DNA of 64,000 nt from Sphaerosporella brunnea (taxonomy: Eukaryota; Ascomycota; Pezizomycetes; Pezizales; Pyronemataceae): contig VXIS01000148.1 in assembly GCA_008704415.1 (NCBI GenBank), positions 44,183 through 108,182 on the forward strand, given 5' to 3'. The position numbers were made by a program, and so were the translations under genes. Positions within the stretch are counted from its first letter, which is position 1. Each line of letters begins with the position of its first letter. Of this stretch, positions 11,568 through 22,035 are shown in pieces. The notes beneath the pieces are model-generated. The model ran no database searches. It was not told the DNA's origin and saw only the letters and a program-made list of their open reading frames with translations.

Positions 11568-13013
11568 ATGGAGTTCGACACCAAGACCCGTAAGTCTCTG
11601 CTGCTGCAAAACGTGAACTTTTAGCTCACTGAGCCGCAAATAGCTCCGTACAAAACCTCAGACAAGACCTCGTTCGCCTACGTCTCTGCGCGCGATCGCT
11701 GGCCTGTGATTCTGACGCAGGCCATCGACGACATCTTCCGCACCACGCGCGATGCCACCGACCCGCAAAAGATCGCCGAAGGCAAGGGCCTCGTCGAGAA
11801 GCTGGCCAAGCTGAAATACGAGATCCAGCACGACCGTGTGTTAACCCCCCTGGAGGACGATGGGGCCTCTGACGTAGCCGCCTATAACAACGAGCTACAA
11901 CAACTCGGGGTCCCACGCTGGTTCGATGTTCCTTGGCTATACTCCGAATGCTACCTCTACCGTCGGCTGCACTCGTTCCTAACCCAGACCACGCACTGGA
12001 AAAACTACGATCCGTTCCACGCGCAGAAAAACGGCACGTTCCGGGCGTCGCTGGCTGCGGTGGTAGAGTTGGCCTCGAAATATAGACAGATTGTCACTGC
12101 CGCACACACCGGCGGCGAGGAAGAGAAGGAGAAGGAGGAGTTGATATTCACGGAGATGATGGAAATCTGTCTCTGGGGCAACGCAACGGACCTCTCCCTC
12201 CTGACCTCCCTCACCTACGAAGACATTCAGAAGCTGCAAGGCTCCGAAGCCCGCAAGGCCTCGGAAGCCAACATCCTCATCAACGACCTCGCACAGGTGT
12301 TTACCGTTCTCCGCGCGGCCAAGGACGCAGGCAAGGAGTCTCGGCGCCTCGACATCGTCCTCGACAACGCTGGCTTCGAGCTGTTCGTAGACCTAGTGCT
12401 AGCGGGTTACCTTCTCTCGGAAGGCCTTTCCACTGAAGTCGTTCTCCACCCCAAACTCATGCCCTGGTTTGTCAGCGACGTGTTGCCGCAAGACTTCTCA
12501 GACCTGTTGGCGGCGCTCCAGGACCCGGTTAAATACTTCACCACCAACATCCCTGAGGACGCGAAGGCGCCGGAGCTTACAGAGGAGCAAATCGCGGATC
12601 TGAAGTTCCTGCACCAGAACTGGACCGGCTTTGTCGAGGCTGGAAAGATCCGGCTGCGTGAGGACCGCTTCTGGACGTTGCAGGGCAGCTACTGGCGTCT
12701 CCCCGCGCTCGCGCCAGAACTTTACGAGGAGCTTAAGACCTCCGAAATTGTCGTCTTCAAGGGCGATTTGAACTACCGCAAGCTCACGGGCGACGCAGAG
12801 TGGGATCCTACCACTCCATTCGAGGAGGCAATCGGGCCCTTGGGAAAGAAAGACAGCGGGGTCAGAACGCTTGCACTCAGAACCTGCAAGGCGGATGTGG
12901 TAGTTGGGTTGCCGCAGGGCAAGGATGAAGAGTTGAAGGCGGGAGATGTGGCTAGGAAGTGGGGCTGGAGCGGAAAGTGGGCAGTTGTCCAGTTTTGGGA
13001 TGGAAAAGCCTGA
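11568..13013 (+). CDS. DUF89/ARMT1-type damage-control phosphatase
   Basis: A 22-bp first exon (11568-11589) and a second exon (11644-13013) give 463 residues starting MEFDTKTPPY. The DUF89 signature residues are present: DNAGFE near residue 247, which binds metal and phosphate, and FKGDLNYRK near residue 380. The family (yeast YMR027W, human ARMT1) comprises metal-dependent phosphatases acting on sugar phosphates and other damaged metabolites; a carboxyl-methyltransferase activity has also been claimed. The N-terminal KTSFAYVSARDRWPVILTQ is the conserved family start and confirms the micro-exon. The length is typical. Cytosolic, with no signal peptide or membrane segment. Overlaps nothing; its 3' end is convergent with the small putative gene at 13091-13318. 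Confidence 0.9.
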
Positions 13014-13090
13014 TTGATTGATAGATACTAGAGGTTATAGAGTCATATATATATATATATATGCTGCTGCATCTGAACACCGCTCCCGTG

Positions 13091-13318
13091 TTATTGTGCC
13101 ACAAAGTCGAACCCCGCCCTTAGAGCTTCAACGCGTTGCGCCTGCTAGACTCATCAGCATCAATACTGCCCCTCTCCCCCCCCCCGCCCCAAGTAACTTA
13201 CGCCGCCAATCGCAAAATCTACAGACATCATCACGGTGCCTATCGCTATGCACACCAGCACTGTGGAAACGGCGGCAAATATCAGCGTCTGGAGCAGGAG
13301 TCGCAGGGGCGTCATCAT
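13091..13318 (-). CDS. Putative small single-pass membrane protein (two exons)
   Basis: Exon 1, 13318-13202, encodes 39 residues that are almost entirely hydrophobic: MMTPLRLLLQ, then a membrane segment of about 22 residues and VDFAIGG. It ends exactly at a perfect GTAAGT donor. An acceptor at 13145 (CTAG) leads to exon 2, 13144-13091, with 17 residues and a stop; the total is 56 residues. The acceptor could alternatively be three bases later. The combination of a hydrophobic coding segment and a consensus donor in phase is what suggests a real gene. I do not recognise the family. It resembles small ER or mitochondrial membrane subunits only in size. It sits tail-to-tail with the ARMT1-like gene, 78 bp apart. 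Confidence 0.4.
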
Positions 13319-15443
13319 TATTGGATTGTGGTGATTGCGGTTAGGAGGGGGGCGGGATCGCGGATTGGCGGATTAGCGGATCGAGGCTTTTGGGGGGGGG
13401 AAAGTACTGTTGTGGACACGTGGTTGAGGGGGGCTTATTTTTGGCATTGGGGTTTTTTTTTTGAGTTTTATACTCGCGATAGGATGTATATATGGTCATC
13501 TCGAGAAGTTGTTCGTTCAACACGTTGTTGACGGATGCTTTCGATGGTGCGGGTCTGAGGTAAAGAGTATGGAGCCTCCGGAGACATTTTTTTGGAGATT
13601 ATTCCAGGGAAATATGAGTTCCGAGATATGAAGAACCGAGTGATAGGTAGTGGAGCTTCGACACAACCACCCCCTCCTGTCTCTACAAAATTTATCCGGT
13701 AGCTTAAGAATCGGTCTGTCTGTCGCCAGGCAAACAACTGCGTCATACCTTTAATGCCATCGACATGAACACCGCAAGCTATCTCTTAAACGCCACAAAA
13801 TCAACCTCATCTACAAGTCCACAAAGGAACACCATCTGACCCCTCGCCCTAGCTATAGGTATGTCGGCCGTCCCGCCGTCCCGCCCACCAACACAACTGT
13901 ATTCTCCAGGAGAGAGCCAACAACAGCATAGATTTGGCTAGTTTCCTAGGGAATGGGTATAATCTTCCAGAGGCTGGGTATCGCTGGCTGAGACCCTCCC
14001 TAGTGACCGAAGAGATTGTTTCTACTTTCTACTGGTGGAATTTCTGAGAAGAAACGGATTTGAGTAGGCTCGCTCCGATGGTCCTCTTTCCTCCGGACCC
14101 GGGGCCGGGCTGGTGCCGTTTTGTGCCAGCCACGGCGGGTACTGTTGAGATGTGTGTATATCGTATGTGGTATGATTTCAGGGCTGACGACTGAGGTTAT
14201 ATTGCGCGCCGGTGAGGGAAGCTGAATCCTTGAGCAACAAGCAAGAGCCTAACGACCAAAATTATTTCCAACTCCAAAGTCAGCACTGTCGCTAAACTGT
14301 ACAGACTACATCGAGGACAGAAAACACCAACGAATTTCGTCGAAACGTGGGACCATATCTTGATGACAGGCGTTCGAGCAGCTTAACTCATCGCAGAAAA
14401 AGACCTTGAGCAAGTGCAGGTGTTGAGAAGGAATCCTACCGAGGCTAAAGGAAAAGAGGATGGAACTTGCCTGCCGGGCAGATATAAGTCATGAGCTCTG
14501 ACTCGTACAGCAAATTCAATGACTTCTACATCGTACGGTATTCTCTAATTACTAGGGCAGAGCCGGAATGCTGCCTAGTATAAAAACTCCCACCGCATTG
14601 TATCCCTAAGGATCTCGGCGGGAACGTCAGCCTGTGGTGGATTGTTGTGGATCAGCTTCCTCATCACATAGCCTTGAAAGGGTCGGCTTGCTAATCAAAA
14701 ATCTCGCTTAATCCCTCAGAGCTGTTCAGGTACTGTTTGTGTTGTATTTGTCGTAATTGCTTTTTCACCGGGCCCAAATTCTCGTTCAACCCTAATCGGA
14801 TCGATCTGATAACCCTTTTATAATTAACCCGAGTTCAGCTGATCTGACCAGCCGGAGATCTTCGCCGTTCTTCCGTGCTGGTTGTCGGCGAGAGCCAGCT
14901 GGTCTCCTTTCCGAATCATTGGATTTGTTAATGAAAAGAGCTACTCCACTTGGGCGGCCATACAGACAACGCGGCCTCTCGTGATCGTAAATTATATCCG
15001 ATTGACAGCTCGTGATGAGGGCGTCGCGTTGTCTGGTTGGCCCGTGCTTTTTGTGCGTTTCCAATTTTGCAGGGATCCGTCGCGCGACGTTAATTAGTTG
15101 AAAAATGGAATGGCAGGAATGGAACGAATGGCGGTGGTTGGTGGACCGTGCCACTCAACTTCCCACAGTCCAACTCTCCTAAAGTGCCCGTCGTCTGCTG
15201 GCATTCGAAAGACGGAACGGCCTTCAACTTCAACGGAGAACTCCATCGTGATCAAGGAGAAACCCCCCCGAAAAGTACTCTGAAGCCGTGATCGTCCCAG
15301 CCCTATCCACCCCCGCGAACACGAACTCACAGCTCTCCCTCAACACCCACATACCCAGCGAAAAAGAACCCCCCCTCCTCCCCCCGGCTCTCAGACCACC
15401 TCTCCCCGCCGAATCGCCCCTCCTTCTCGCATCGAACGCCGCT
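13319..15443. other. Intergenic region upstream of the alpha-actinin gene
   Basis: About 2.1 kb without a supportable gene. The last 200 bp before 15444 are rich in C and CT, as expected of a fungal 5' leader. The rest has mixed composition and no coding-like frame. Confidence 0.55.
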
Positions 15444-17761
15444 ATGTCGAACCCTCAGTGGGTTATCACCCAAGACAAGACCTTCAGGAAATGGTGTGTA
15501 GTCCCTGCAGTGACCGGGCGAGCTTGTCTACCCCTCGCTAGATAGTCAGCTTGCCAGTAAAAGTAATATGCTCATCGGCTTTGCGCATGAACCAGGCTCA
15601 ATTCCAAGCTTGCCGTCCGACAACTGAAACCCGTCGAATCTCTAAAGCAAGATCTCAGTGACGGAGTATGCACCTGTTGCGCCGGGCCTTGTCTGTCTCT
15701 GTCTGTCTCTGACTGACTTTACCTCCCTCAGGTCGTCCTGATTCACCTCTTGGAAATCCTCGGAAACGAATCGCTCGGAAAGTACGCTTCGAACCCCCGC
15801 CTACGAGTGCAGAAATGCGAAAACGTTCACAAGTCCCTCGAGTTCATCAAGGGTCGAGGGATCGGGTTGTATAACATTGGTGCGGAGGATATTGTGGATG
15901 GCAACCTGAAGTTGATCTTAGGATTGATCTGGACACTGATTCTGCGATTCACAATTACGGATATCAAGTATGTGACGTTCCCACGAAGCTTCTGGAGAGC
16001 TCTCGGCTGATGGGAAACAGCGCCGAAGGTTTGACCGCGAAAGAAGGTCTTCTGCTATGGTGTCAACGGAAAACAGCTTGCTACCCGGGTGTCGAAGTGC
16101 GAGACTTTTCAGCGAGTTGGAATGACGGACTGGCATTGTACGGCTCCGATTGTGGCTTCAACTACTCCGGTGTGCTAATCTCTCAATTAGTTGCGCCTTG
16201 TTGGACATTCACCGGCCTGACTTGATCGATTTCGACCAGCTGGACAAGAGCGACCACAAAGGAAACACCGCGTTGGCTTTCAAGATCGCCAGCGAGGAGA
16301 TCGGCATCCCGGCGCTGCTGGACGTCGAGGATGTGTGCGACGTACCGAAGCCCGACGAGCGCTCCATGATGACCTACATCGCCTACTGGTTCCATGCGTT
16401 CTCGCACCTTGACAGAATCGAGACGGCCGGACGAAGGGTCGAAAAGTTCGTGGAGATGATGCAAAGCGCGTGGGATATGCAGAACAACTTTGAGAAGCGC
16501 ATGGCGGAGGTAGGTGCTCGGTTGCAGCTGGCGCGAGTGCGCTTAAGCTAATATCCGCGCAGCTCTTGCGGCAAATCGATGAGACGCGGAAGCAATGGGA
16601 GAAGGCCACTTTCGAGGGCACCTACACCGACGCCAAGCAACAATCTATGGAGTTTGCGGCCTACAAGCGAACATTGAAACGTGCCTGGGTCGCCGAAAAG
16701 GCGGAGCTGATGTCGCTGCTCGGAAATATCAAAACGAAGCTCGGCACATACGGCTTGAAAGATTACACCCCACCGCCACACCTCAGTCTCCCCAATCTCG
16801 ACAGAGTATGGACGAGCTTGATGCAGGCAGAGAACAAGCGGAGTATGCAGATCAATCAGAAGATCCGAGAGTAGGCAATGCCACGCGACCAGAAACGCAT
16901 AAGCTAACAGGCACTCAGGATCAAGGAATGGCTGCGCAAACAATTCTCTGAGGCGGCAAACGAGTTTGCCCTGTGCTTGAATACTGTAACGATGGAAATA
17001 AGTGCCTTGGCAGGAGATCCAGAGCGTCAACTCCGGGTTGTCAGGAACCTTCATGCGAATGTCATACCCCTAGAATTGGAGCTGCACCGTATCAAGAAGC
17101 TGGATCAGGATTGCGTGGAAGCCAACATTGAAGAGAATGACCACACAGTTCACTCATATGACGATCTTGAGTACGAATATGGACTTGCGAAGGAGAGCGT
17201 GACAAAGAAGTTGGGCTTTTTGGAGAACCAGGTATTTTTATTTGAACCATTTCTCTGATCGAAGCACCGCTGACCGCTCAGATTGTTGCGCGCAACATGA
17301 CCAACCTTACGCCAATCCAGCTCGAGGAGTGGGAATCTGTCTTCCGCCACTTCGATCGTGACCACTCCAACACCCTCCAAGAGCTCGAGTTCTCCGCCGC
17401 TCTTGCCTCCCTAGGCCTGGTCTACGATGAGGAAGAGATGCACGAGGTTTTTGAGGACGTCAGCGAAGGCCGGAACCAAGTCACATTCGAGCAGTTCATT
17501 CGCTTCATGGTGGAGGAAACCGAAGACCAGAATTCAGCCGAACAAGTGTATCAGAGTTTCCGGGAAGTGGCAGACGGAAAGGAGTACGTGACGGAGGTGG
17601 ATTTGCGGCACAGTTTGATACCCGACTCCATGATCGACGACCTGGTCAAGACGATGCCTTCAATAACATTGGAGAACGGGCGCAAGGGCTACGACTATGA
17701 GAAGTACATGGAGTCATTGATGTCGGGGCCGTCTAACGGTACCAACGGCGCGCAGCGTTGA
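15444..17761 (+). CDS. Alpha-actinin (two CH domains, spectrin-like rod, EF hands)
   Basis: Eight exons join in frame: 15444-15493, 15596-15665, 15732-15967, 16021-16137, 16191-16509, 16563-16870, 16919-17231 and 17282-17761, giving 630 residues. An actin-binding module of two calponin-homology domains covers about residues 7-240 ([48 protein letters not shown]). A short helical rod follows (about 250-465; [14 protein letters not shown] ...). The C-terminus has EF hands: the first has a canonical loop, [13 protein letters not shown], and the second is degenerate. The rod is shorter than in animals, as is usual for fungi. The protein cross-links actin filaments at septation sites and tip patches. 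The region between exons 4 and 5 was spliced at 16138-16190 to restore [14 protein letters not shown]. Confidence 0.93.
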
Positions 17762-18568
17762 GTGTTGAAATAGGGCGGGCGCCTTTTCGTTCGTTTTTGC
17801 ATGGTCCTTGGTGTTTAGCTGTTTTTGCATTACCCACCCTCTCGATGCGTGGGGTGGAGTTTTGTGTTGGCTGTTGTCGCCGTTGTTCCGTCTTTCTGAG
17901 AGACGGCGCTGGTGCTGTCGGTGATGTGTGTAGAGTAGTCGATGGTGCTGGTGGGGGTGAGGGACCTTTGATATACCTGATAGCTATTACTGCTGGATCT
18001 TTGCGAGTACATACTTGTAGTACCTAATTTTTTTTTCTTTTTGGTGATTCTTATGGTTGCAAACTGTTTGATGTTTCAGTGCCCTCCCTTGTGTCTCGGA
18101 GAGTTTGACTTCCCACATGATAACGTAAATACTTAAACACTGAACTGAAACATTTGGACTGGAACATGGCTAATCACTCGTAGACTTGCATCGTGGTTTG
18201 GATCACTCGATTCCAATTTCCAACTTCAGCACGACAATTGATGGGAAAAAAGCATATCATGAATTCGAACACAACACAGGATCAAAACAAAACAAAACAC
18301 CACCACCACCAACAGCAGCAGCAGCAGCAGACCCAAACCGCGGATATCAAGCCAAGGAAAAAAAAAAAAAACAAGCAAGCAAGCCATCTCACCACGTCTT
18401 ACCCAGGGAAGGGCGAGCAAGGGCTATCGTTGCACTGGTATTCAGCATCGCTTTGTAAGAAGTGTTACTTATCAAGGCCAAGCTCGAATCTAGCCATCAG
18501 CTTGGTGCGGTTGGAATGTGGGTTTTCTGTACTCTAGCGGGGCATCGGATTGATTATACGTACCTATC

Positions 18569-19102
18569 ATACTAGCTGTCATGCACCAGCCCCGACCACC
18601 CCCCCCCCCGCAATGAGGCTGAGGCGAAAGAGGGATGGAAGAAGGTCGAGAGAAAGAAACGCAGGCGGCCCCTCGGGCCGCACTGCGACACAGTCTACTG
18701 GGAAGAGCGTCCCGTCCTGGGCCCAAGTGGCCGGTGACGGAGCTGTCTGTTTCAACTTCTACATGGGAGGAGGAGCGGGCAGCGCCAAGTCACACACGAC
18801 GCGCAAACCCTGGGGGGGGGGGGGCAGAAAGAAGGAGAAGAAGGAGAAGGGGGAGAAGGGGAAGGAGAGGGAGCAGCGGGCTCCGGACGTGCGGGGTTGG
18901 AGAGGGGGTGAAACACAGTCCTTTCTGTATAATTTTTGCGATTTCCTTGATTTTCTTTCCTTAAGAGAGCCGCAGGCCCCGTCTGTAGGACCTTGAGTCC
19001 TAAGGGGTAGCACAGTCTCTCTTCTCTATATATGCCATGGGCCGCAAGCGGCCGAATGCAATATGATTAAAACAAAAATAAAAACAAAATACTAGCTGTC
19101 AT
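18569..19102 (+). mobile_element. 5'-truncated LINE-like insertion A, with target-site duplication
   Basis: The 14-bp string ATACTAGCTGTCAT occurs at 18569-18582 and again at 19089-19102, bounding a 506-bp insert. The last 150 bp of the insert (about 18935-19088) are clearly related to the 3' part of insertion B at 21885-22022. Both share a GCGATTTCCTT start, a GCAGGCCC segment, GGCCGCAAGCGGCCGAAT, and the ending CAATATGATTAAAACAAAA. An A-rich 3' end, a variable 5' truncation point and a duplicated target are the marks of non-LTR retrotransposition. The 5' part is Arg/Lys/Glu-coding in several frames and cannot be assigned. Orientation is inferred from the A-rich tail. Confidence 0.7.
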
Positions 19103-19783
19103 CGCGGGGTATTTGTCTCTCTCAAAATATATTATCTCGGTCACTGTAATAATCTCTTTAGGGAGGATTTCCTGAAAAAAAATAGTAAAATAAATGTCAT
19201 TATATAGGGCCTAAAAGTCAGTCCATCGGGGAGAGCACTCGATTTGTAATTCTGGTAGGGGGGCAAATATGGACGCACTACGTAGAACTTATGATGATGC
19301 GCTGCGCTTTGAAGGTACCTAGACCTTCGCTTATGCGGGCAATTTTCACTGAATATCACTCGCACATCGCTTGCTTCCGAAGATCTACTTTTAAAGCGCA
19401 CAAGTCGTTGCTTCGCTAAATTTTGGCGAGGTGGCTTGGCGTAGTGAGTGTGAGTAAATTTTCGGGAGCAACGAAGGCACATGTCACGGGGGCTAATTTG
19501 CATCTGCATTTTTTACAATAGATGGATCCGGCGGGATTGAGACTTTTGAGGTTGGTGCTGCCGGCAAACTGGGTGCATGCGAAGATGTGATTCGTGGGTT
19601 CACTGACGGCCGTTAAGCTGCTTCGATTCTGGGGTTCTCATCCCAACACTAAATATCTGCTGCGCACGGATTGCTCTCCACAAATCACCTCATCGCATCC
19701 ACCCGGTGCCGGCAGCACCAGCCTCAGAAACTGAAATCTTCCAATGCCAACGGATTTGGCAGGAAAATAGATCTCCACGAGTT

Positions 19784-19866
19784 AGGGAGAGTTAGAGTTA
19801 GGGTAGAATTCGGTTTAGAGGTTGGGGCAGAGTTGGTAAGGGTGAGGGGGTCAGGATTAGGTGAAT
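19784..19866 (+). repeat. Degenerate TTAGGG-like stretch
   Basis: Several TTAGGG/TTAGAG/GTTAGGGT units and near-variants (GAGTTAGGG, GAGTTAGAG, TTAGGGTAG, GGATTAGG) lie within about 80 bp. They are not a clean telomeric array. Similar isolated strings occur at 21248 (ACCCTAAC), 22588 (CCCTAACCC), 22766 (ATTAGGGTT) and 30030 (GGGTTAGGG). Confidence 0.5.
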
Positions 19867-20683
19867 TTTAGGTATTTTCATCATTTTTTTGTCGTAGAAA
19901 TTCGGGGGAAATTCAAGCATCTACAGCACGGCACGTGCTGTCGCTTGCAGGTTCCTGAGCCTCCTACTTGTGTTGCGCTGCTGCGTTGGGAAATTTTCGA
20001 GTTTGCGCCTCTGTGGCATCGGGAACCCTCGATGCATCTGCGGCAAAGCACATCACCATGGACCGGACCTTAAAACACTAGAAGCCATATCACAACGTCG
20101 ACTATACAAAGGCCCTTAAGCATCCTTTTTAAATTCAGGACGTGCATCATACGAGAATTGGGTGGCTTTACCCTCGGTCCGTCTGCATATGATCCGCGTA
20201 CCACCAATACATATGATCACATGTCCCGAAAGAATGTCCGAGCCCCTATGTCGGCAGCAAACTCAGTCGCCAAGCATACCAGGATGTCCCACCGCCGCTT
20301 CGCCCCGCAAGATGATGTTCATAACGGCTGAGCTGAGCGGTTGCGGTCTGCAGCGTATCTCTCACCTGCAGTGTGTGCCATTGACCCTTCGTTTGGTCGT
20401 AGTAGGTGTGCATTATATTCAATAACAAGTGAACATCCGTGTGGTGACCACACAGTGAGCCATGATAACTCAAGTTTTAATCGCGTGGAATAAGGGTGAA
20501 ACGTATGTGTGTGTTATGATAGAGCTTACCCACAGCGTATCACTCGGGCAAAAGGAGGGTAAATTTTCCGTGTTTCGCCCAAGCGTTCTATATAGAGATA
20601 GGTTCATCTTCGTCTGCCTTGCGAAGGGCACAGCCGTCTAGAAGGGTTTAGAAGGGATGTGGAAGCTTCGAACCCTTAACTTT

Positions 20684-20744
20684 CTGGAAAACCAATGTTT
20701 TCCAGACGAAAAGTCTGAATAGAGGGGGGGGTCTATTCAGACTT
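20684..20744. repeat. Two adjacent perfect hairpins, the second with a G8 loop
   Basis: Hairpin 1, 20684-20705, has a 9-bp stem (CTGGAAAAC) and a CAAT loop. Hairpin 2, 20711-20744 approximately, has a 13-bp perfect stem (AAGTCTGAATAGA) around a loop of eight G. They are separated by 5 bp. Neither is followed by a T run in the way a bacterial terminator would be, and the host is a eukaryote. Function unknown; they may be part of a decayed foldback element. Confidence 0.8.
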
Positions 20745-21081
20745 CTGTGCAGCCGCTGAAAGGTAACATACTCTTGCCCGGCAAGTCCACAGTGCCGGTA
20801 ATCTTTCACCAGTCTTCTAGAAAATGCTTGCTTGGTCCAAGCGGCAATTTGAGCTTATTCAGGTAGATGCCCTGATCGGAGCCGAATGTCAGAAACTGTT
20901 CGCCATTGAGCTCAGCATCCTCAAATTTCTTCCGTGAAGAGTCCGAGAAAGATGAAAGTATCGGTTCTAGGTGAATTTTCTGCATCGTAGCGTTTTGCTC
21001 TTTCCTTAACTCTCACCACTTATTTCCTCCTCACCTCAACCACTCCTCATTTCTCTGCCTTTCATCCCTCCGAACGGAATC

Positions 21082-21207
21082 ATGCCCGACGTCCCGATGG
21101 ATGACGCACCCTCAACACGCGGAACGATTCGCCAGATCCGGCTGAAGCGTGCAAGTGGGGGTTTCAAGCAGCTACTTCAATTCAGAGAGAGATTGCTTGT
21201 CGATTAG
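21082..21207 (+). CDS. Possible short or truncated ORF
   Basis: An ATG after a long CT-rich leader of the fungal type (about 20998-21078) opens 41 codons (MPDVPMDDAPSTRG...) and stops 64 bp before the inverted-repeat element at 21271. It has a basic, helix-like C-terminal part. I do not recognise it. It could be the 5' stub of a gene interrupted by the neighbouring element, or chance. Confidence 0.2.
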   Translation: MPDVPMDDAPSTRGTIRQIRLKRASGGFKQLLQFRERLLVD

Positions 21208-21270
21208 GTTACACTGTCTAGATGCGATCTTAGCGTTACTGATTATCAACCCTAACCACTCGCGCCAACA

Positions 21271-21571
21271 GAAGCCTTAAACCGTGACTAGAATGACACA
21301 CCCGTTACCAGACCATAAGTAACACAGTAAATTTGCTTCAAATGTACTCAGTACCTATTACTACGTCAAAACCTAACCAGTTTGTCACCGTTGTGCTTTG
21401 GAGAAGCTCCAGGCCAATCAACCCGACAGCAACTATCTACAAGCCGGAACCTATTCCTCCTGTCCGTGCTGCCCTCCTTAAATTGGAGTGTGCGAGAACT
21501 CTACATCCGGGAGTTTTTGGTCAGTGGTGCCGGATAACAGATTTTCCATTCTAGTCACGGTTTGAGGCTTC
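21271..21571. mobile_element. Small inverted-repeat element (MITE candidate, about 300 bp)
   Basis: The 25-bp arms at 21271-21295 and 21547-21571 are inverted copies differing at one base (core AAACCGTGACTAGAATG). The interior of about 250 bp has no coding frame of note. I cannot see an unambiguous target-site duplication, so the limits are those of the arms. Confidence 0.5.
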
Positions 21572-21656
21572 CTACATTATAATGCCAACCGATTTGCTAG
21601 CGTGGGCGAATATATGCCACCGAGGAGTTTTATGCCATAGACCAGCATACAACACA

Positions 21657-22035
21657 CCACGACACCACAGGCTGAGCAGATGGAGCTTTGGAAGGAGGTC
21701 AAGGGCGCTACCAAAGACGGTGGAGTCAAGAGACGATGGCCGTCCACCTCAGTGGTGGACCTGCTGGCAGATGACAGATGCACGACGGCGGTGCTAGATT
21801 TCCTTTGTGCTACAAAGATTGGCTGCTGGCCCGATGAGGGCCCAATGTAATGAATACTTTCCTATTTCCGTCTTTACCTAGTGCGATTTCCTTTTTTCCT
21901 TTTCTTAGAAGGGCTGCAGGCCCTGGTAGCGGGCCCTCTGTGGTCCGGGGGGTAGCATAGTCTCTTCTTTCACATATGTCATGGCCGCAAGCGGCCGAAT
22001 ACAATATGATTAAAACAAAAAACCACGACACCACA
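21657..22035 (+). mobile_element. 5'-truncated Tad1-like LINE insertion B, with target-site duplication
   Basis: The 13-bp string CCACGACACCACA at 21657-21669 is repeated at 22023-22035 and bounds 353 bp. The insert opens in frame with 59 codons (21671-21850) ending in TAA. They include RRWPSTSVVDLLADDRC and AVLDFLCATKIG, which match my memory of the C-terminal tail after the RNase H region of Tad1-clade LINE polyproteins (DLLAD ... C ... AVLDFL). A 3' UTR of about 170 bp follows, ending in TGATTAAAACAAAAAA. This is a classic dead-on-arrival non-LTR copy: intact 3' end, missing 5' end and flanking duplication. It shares its 3' UTR with insertion A. The clade assignment is from recall and is less certain than the insertion itself. 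Confidence 0.75.

Noticed and set aside
18583..18930. LINE ORF1 coding in the 5' part of insertion A
   Set aside because: A short Lys/Arg-rich reading (EGWKKVERKK) hints at it, but the frame is soon broken and composition is too biased to assign.
19784..19866. A true telomere or telomere-repeat array
   Set aside because: The units are degenerate and interspersed. There is no run of perfect TTAGGG and sequence continues on both sides.
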